Source: Planctomycetota bacterium (GTDB lineage Bacteria > Planctomycetota > Planctomycetia > Pirellulales > Pirellulaceae). Taken from it: DNA of 64,000 nt. The translations under genes and the position numbers were made by a program. The notes beneath the pieces were generated by a model. It had not been told where the DNA came from. It searched no databases and saw only the letters and a program-made list of their open reading frames with translations. How positions within the stretch are numbered: the stretch's first letter is position 1; the number at the start of each line of letters is the position of its first letter. Positions 62,934-64,000 of this stretch are shown here, piece by piece. The stretch spans positions 108,712-172,711 of the forward strand of contig JABAAE010000001.1 in NCBI GenBank assembly GCA_014238905.1, read 5' to 3'.

Positions 62934-64000
62934 CTACTGCTCTAAAAAATCAGCGTTGGAGCCCCCAGTTATTTCATCCAGATTTCGACTTCCCCATGGC
63001 CCATACGTCATGGTGGATGGTCGGGCAATTCCCTCGGGATAGATCGGATCCCATCGAAAGGGGACCAAGTCGACTAAAATCGTCGGTTGCTTTGATTTGG
63101 TGTTTACAAAATCCAACGTCACCGTTCCGCCAGGTGCCACCAAGAATTTATCCGGGGCACCAATACTCGTTGAAGAACTGAATGACGAACTCGAGAGCTT
63201 CCAGCCTTCTGGAACCAGTTCGTTCACTCCGTAAGTCAGGTCAGGATCAATGTTGGTGAGCGTTCGTGACCCGCTGCCAGCGACTGTTTCAATATCAAAA
63301 CCGGCCAGGTTAATCCCATTGAAAGAGAATGTTCCGTCACCACCGACGGTGCTCTTGTTGACGACAATCTCACCCAGCTTGGTGTTTACAAATTCCAGTG
63401 TCACCGTCCCGCCGGGAGAGACTACAAATTCGCCTGGGGTCCCGTTACTAGAAGAGGAGCTCGAGAGCTTCCAGCCTTCTGGTACCAGTTCGCTGACACC
63501 GTAAGTCAGGTCAGGATCAATGTTGGTAAAAGTTCTTGATCCGCTACCAGCCGCTGTTTCAATATCAAAGCCAGCCAGGTTGTTACCAGTGAAAGAGAAC
63601 GTTCCGTCGCCACCGACGGTGCTCTTGTTGACGACGATCTCACCCAGCTCAGTGTTGGTATAGACCAGGTTGACCGTTTCCCCCGCAGCCAGATCTATTG
63701 AAGTTTGGCCAGTCTCATTATTGACAAGGGTGCTTCCCGTTAGATCATCGTGGGCAATTTCAAGCTCCCACCCTTCTGGAATCAACTCATTAACCGAGTA
63801 CTGGCCTGGCTGGAGAAAGCCGCTTTCGTCGATGTCGTTATTCCCTAAAACCGTAGAGGATTGACCAGAATTTTGAAATTCAAATCCATCAGCTTGAAAA
63901 ACAAACGTGTCGTTGTCGGGAGTGGTGGTTTCAACCACTTTTTGGAGGACAATTTTTCCGGCTTGCGTGTTGGTGAACGTCACATAAACCGATTCCCCGT
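62934..64000 (-). CDS. Repeat-rich surface protein, C-terminal part (runs off the window)
   Basis: The frame is open to the window end, so only the last 350 or so residues are seen. It consists of at least three prealbumin/SpaA-Cna-B-like modules, each with a GEIVVNKSTVGGDGTFSF start, an LVPEGWKLSSSS middle and a GGTVTLEFVNTK end, then a unique tail ending GGSNADFLEQ. Such modules resemble cell-surface stalk proteins. It is encoded directly upstream of a TPR gene and a TpsB pore, so it could be the exported TpsA-like passenger; the N-terminal export domain would have to lie beyond this window. Confidence 0.8.
   Translation of the reverse strand, partial: GESVYVTFTNTQAGKIVLQKVVETTTPDNDTFVFQADGFEFQNSGQSSTVLGNNDIDESGFLQPGQYSVNELIPEGWELEIAHDDLTGSTLVNNETGQTSIDLAAGETVNLVYTNTELGEIVVNKSTVGGDGTFSFTGNNLAGFDIETAAGSGSRTFTNIDPDLTYGVSELVPEGWKLSSSSSSNGTPGEFVVSPGGTVTLEFVNTKLGEIVVNKSTVGGDGTFSFNGINLAGFDIETVAGSGSRTLTNIDPDLTYGVNELVPEGWKLSSSSFSSSTSIGAPDKFLVAPGGTVTLDFVNTKSKQPTILVDLVPFRWDPIYPEGIARPSTMTYGPWGSRNLDEITGGSNADFLEQ
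63105..63650. repeat. Near-identical tandem duplication inside the surface gene
   Basis: Two adjacent modules of about 270-280 bp share long stretches, such as caccgacggtgctcttgttg in both, and encode almost the same 90 residues. The main difference is a four-residue Ser-rich insertion in one copy. The low divergence points to recent duplication. Confidence 0.85.

Overview
The window is bacterial chromosome from a planctomycete (Planctomycetota, probably a Pirellula/Rhodopirellula/Planctomycetales-type organism). The evidence is the dense set of families typical of that phylum: PSCyt1/PSCyt2/PSD1 cytochromes, DUF1501, DUF1592/DUF1552, a formylglycine sulfatase, Tat-exported Gfo/Idh proteins, an LEPR-XLL-like giant surface protein, an ABC-2 operon with an IRE-like partner, and SHD1 and 22-residue leucine-rich-type repeats. 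Base composition is near 50% GC by eye. No rRNA, CRISPR array or complete insertion sequence was seen.

Layout. 0-29 kb is mostly core. It opens with 22-bp tandem repeats, then a VIT/VWA protein, metF, an asparagine synthase-flippase-unknown cluster, a DUF1501 gene facing a PSD1 cytochrome gene that is cotranscribed with an SGNH hydrolase, an SMP-30 lactonase, fabI, a sigma-54-type activator with a GAFTDA motif, a Rieske oxygenase, a three-gene ABC-2 export operon, folC, a tiny Lys/Ala-rich gene missed by length cut-offs, and an ahpC/ahpD peroxide-defence pair.

29.8-41.0 kb is best read as a genomic island. It starts at the 3' end of tRNA-Arg(ACG) and ends at a 24-bp copy of that tRNA end (21/24 identical, with 16 perfect bases) just before the Gfo/Idh gene. 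It holds a tyrosine integrase broken by one frameshift, C-terminal scraps of a second tyrosine recombinase and of a serine recombinase, the C-terminal half of a voltage-gated cation channel, a frameshifted SHD1 gene, and apparently intact cargo. The cargo is a four-gene overlapping floA operon without nfeD, two tiny charged proteins (one with no usual start codon), a DUF1611 (DgcN-like) gene overlapping a PLP racemase gene, and a beta-propeller lactonase flanked by 23-bp direct repeats.

41-64 kb returns to planctomycete surface and catabolic genes. These are a Gfo/Idh oxidoreductase, a secreted repeat protein with a single frameshift, an 1802-residue Gly-rich surface protein, an alpha-hydroxy-acid oxidase, a sulfatase followed by a 17-bp tandem repeat, a DUF1592-DUF1552 pair followed by a sulfite oxidase-type enzyme, and a two-partner-secretion-like cluster (TpsB pore, TPR protein, and the C-terminal part of a prealbumin-like repeat protein that runs off the window).

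Three of the broken genes (integrase, SHD1, 22-residue repeat protein) each differ from an intact frame by one base in a homopolymer run. Real decay and assembly error therefore both have to be considered. All functional statements come from reading the translated sequence; no database search was run.
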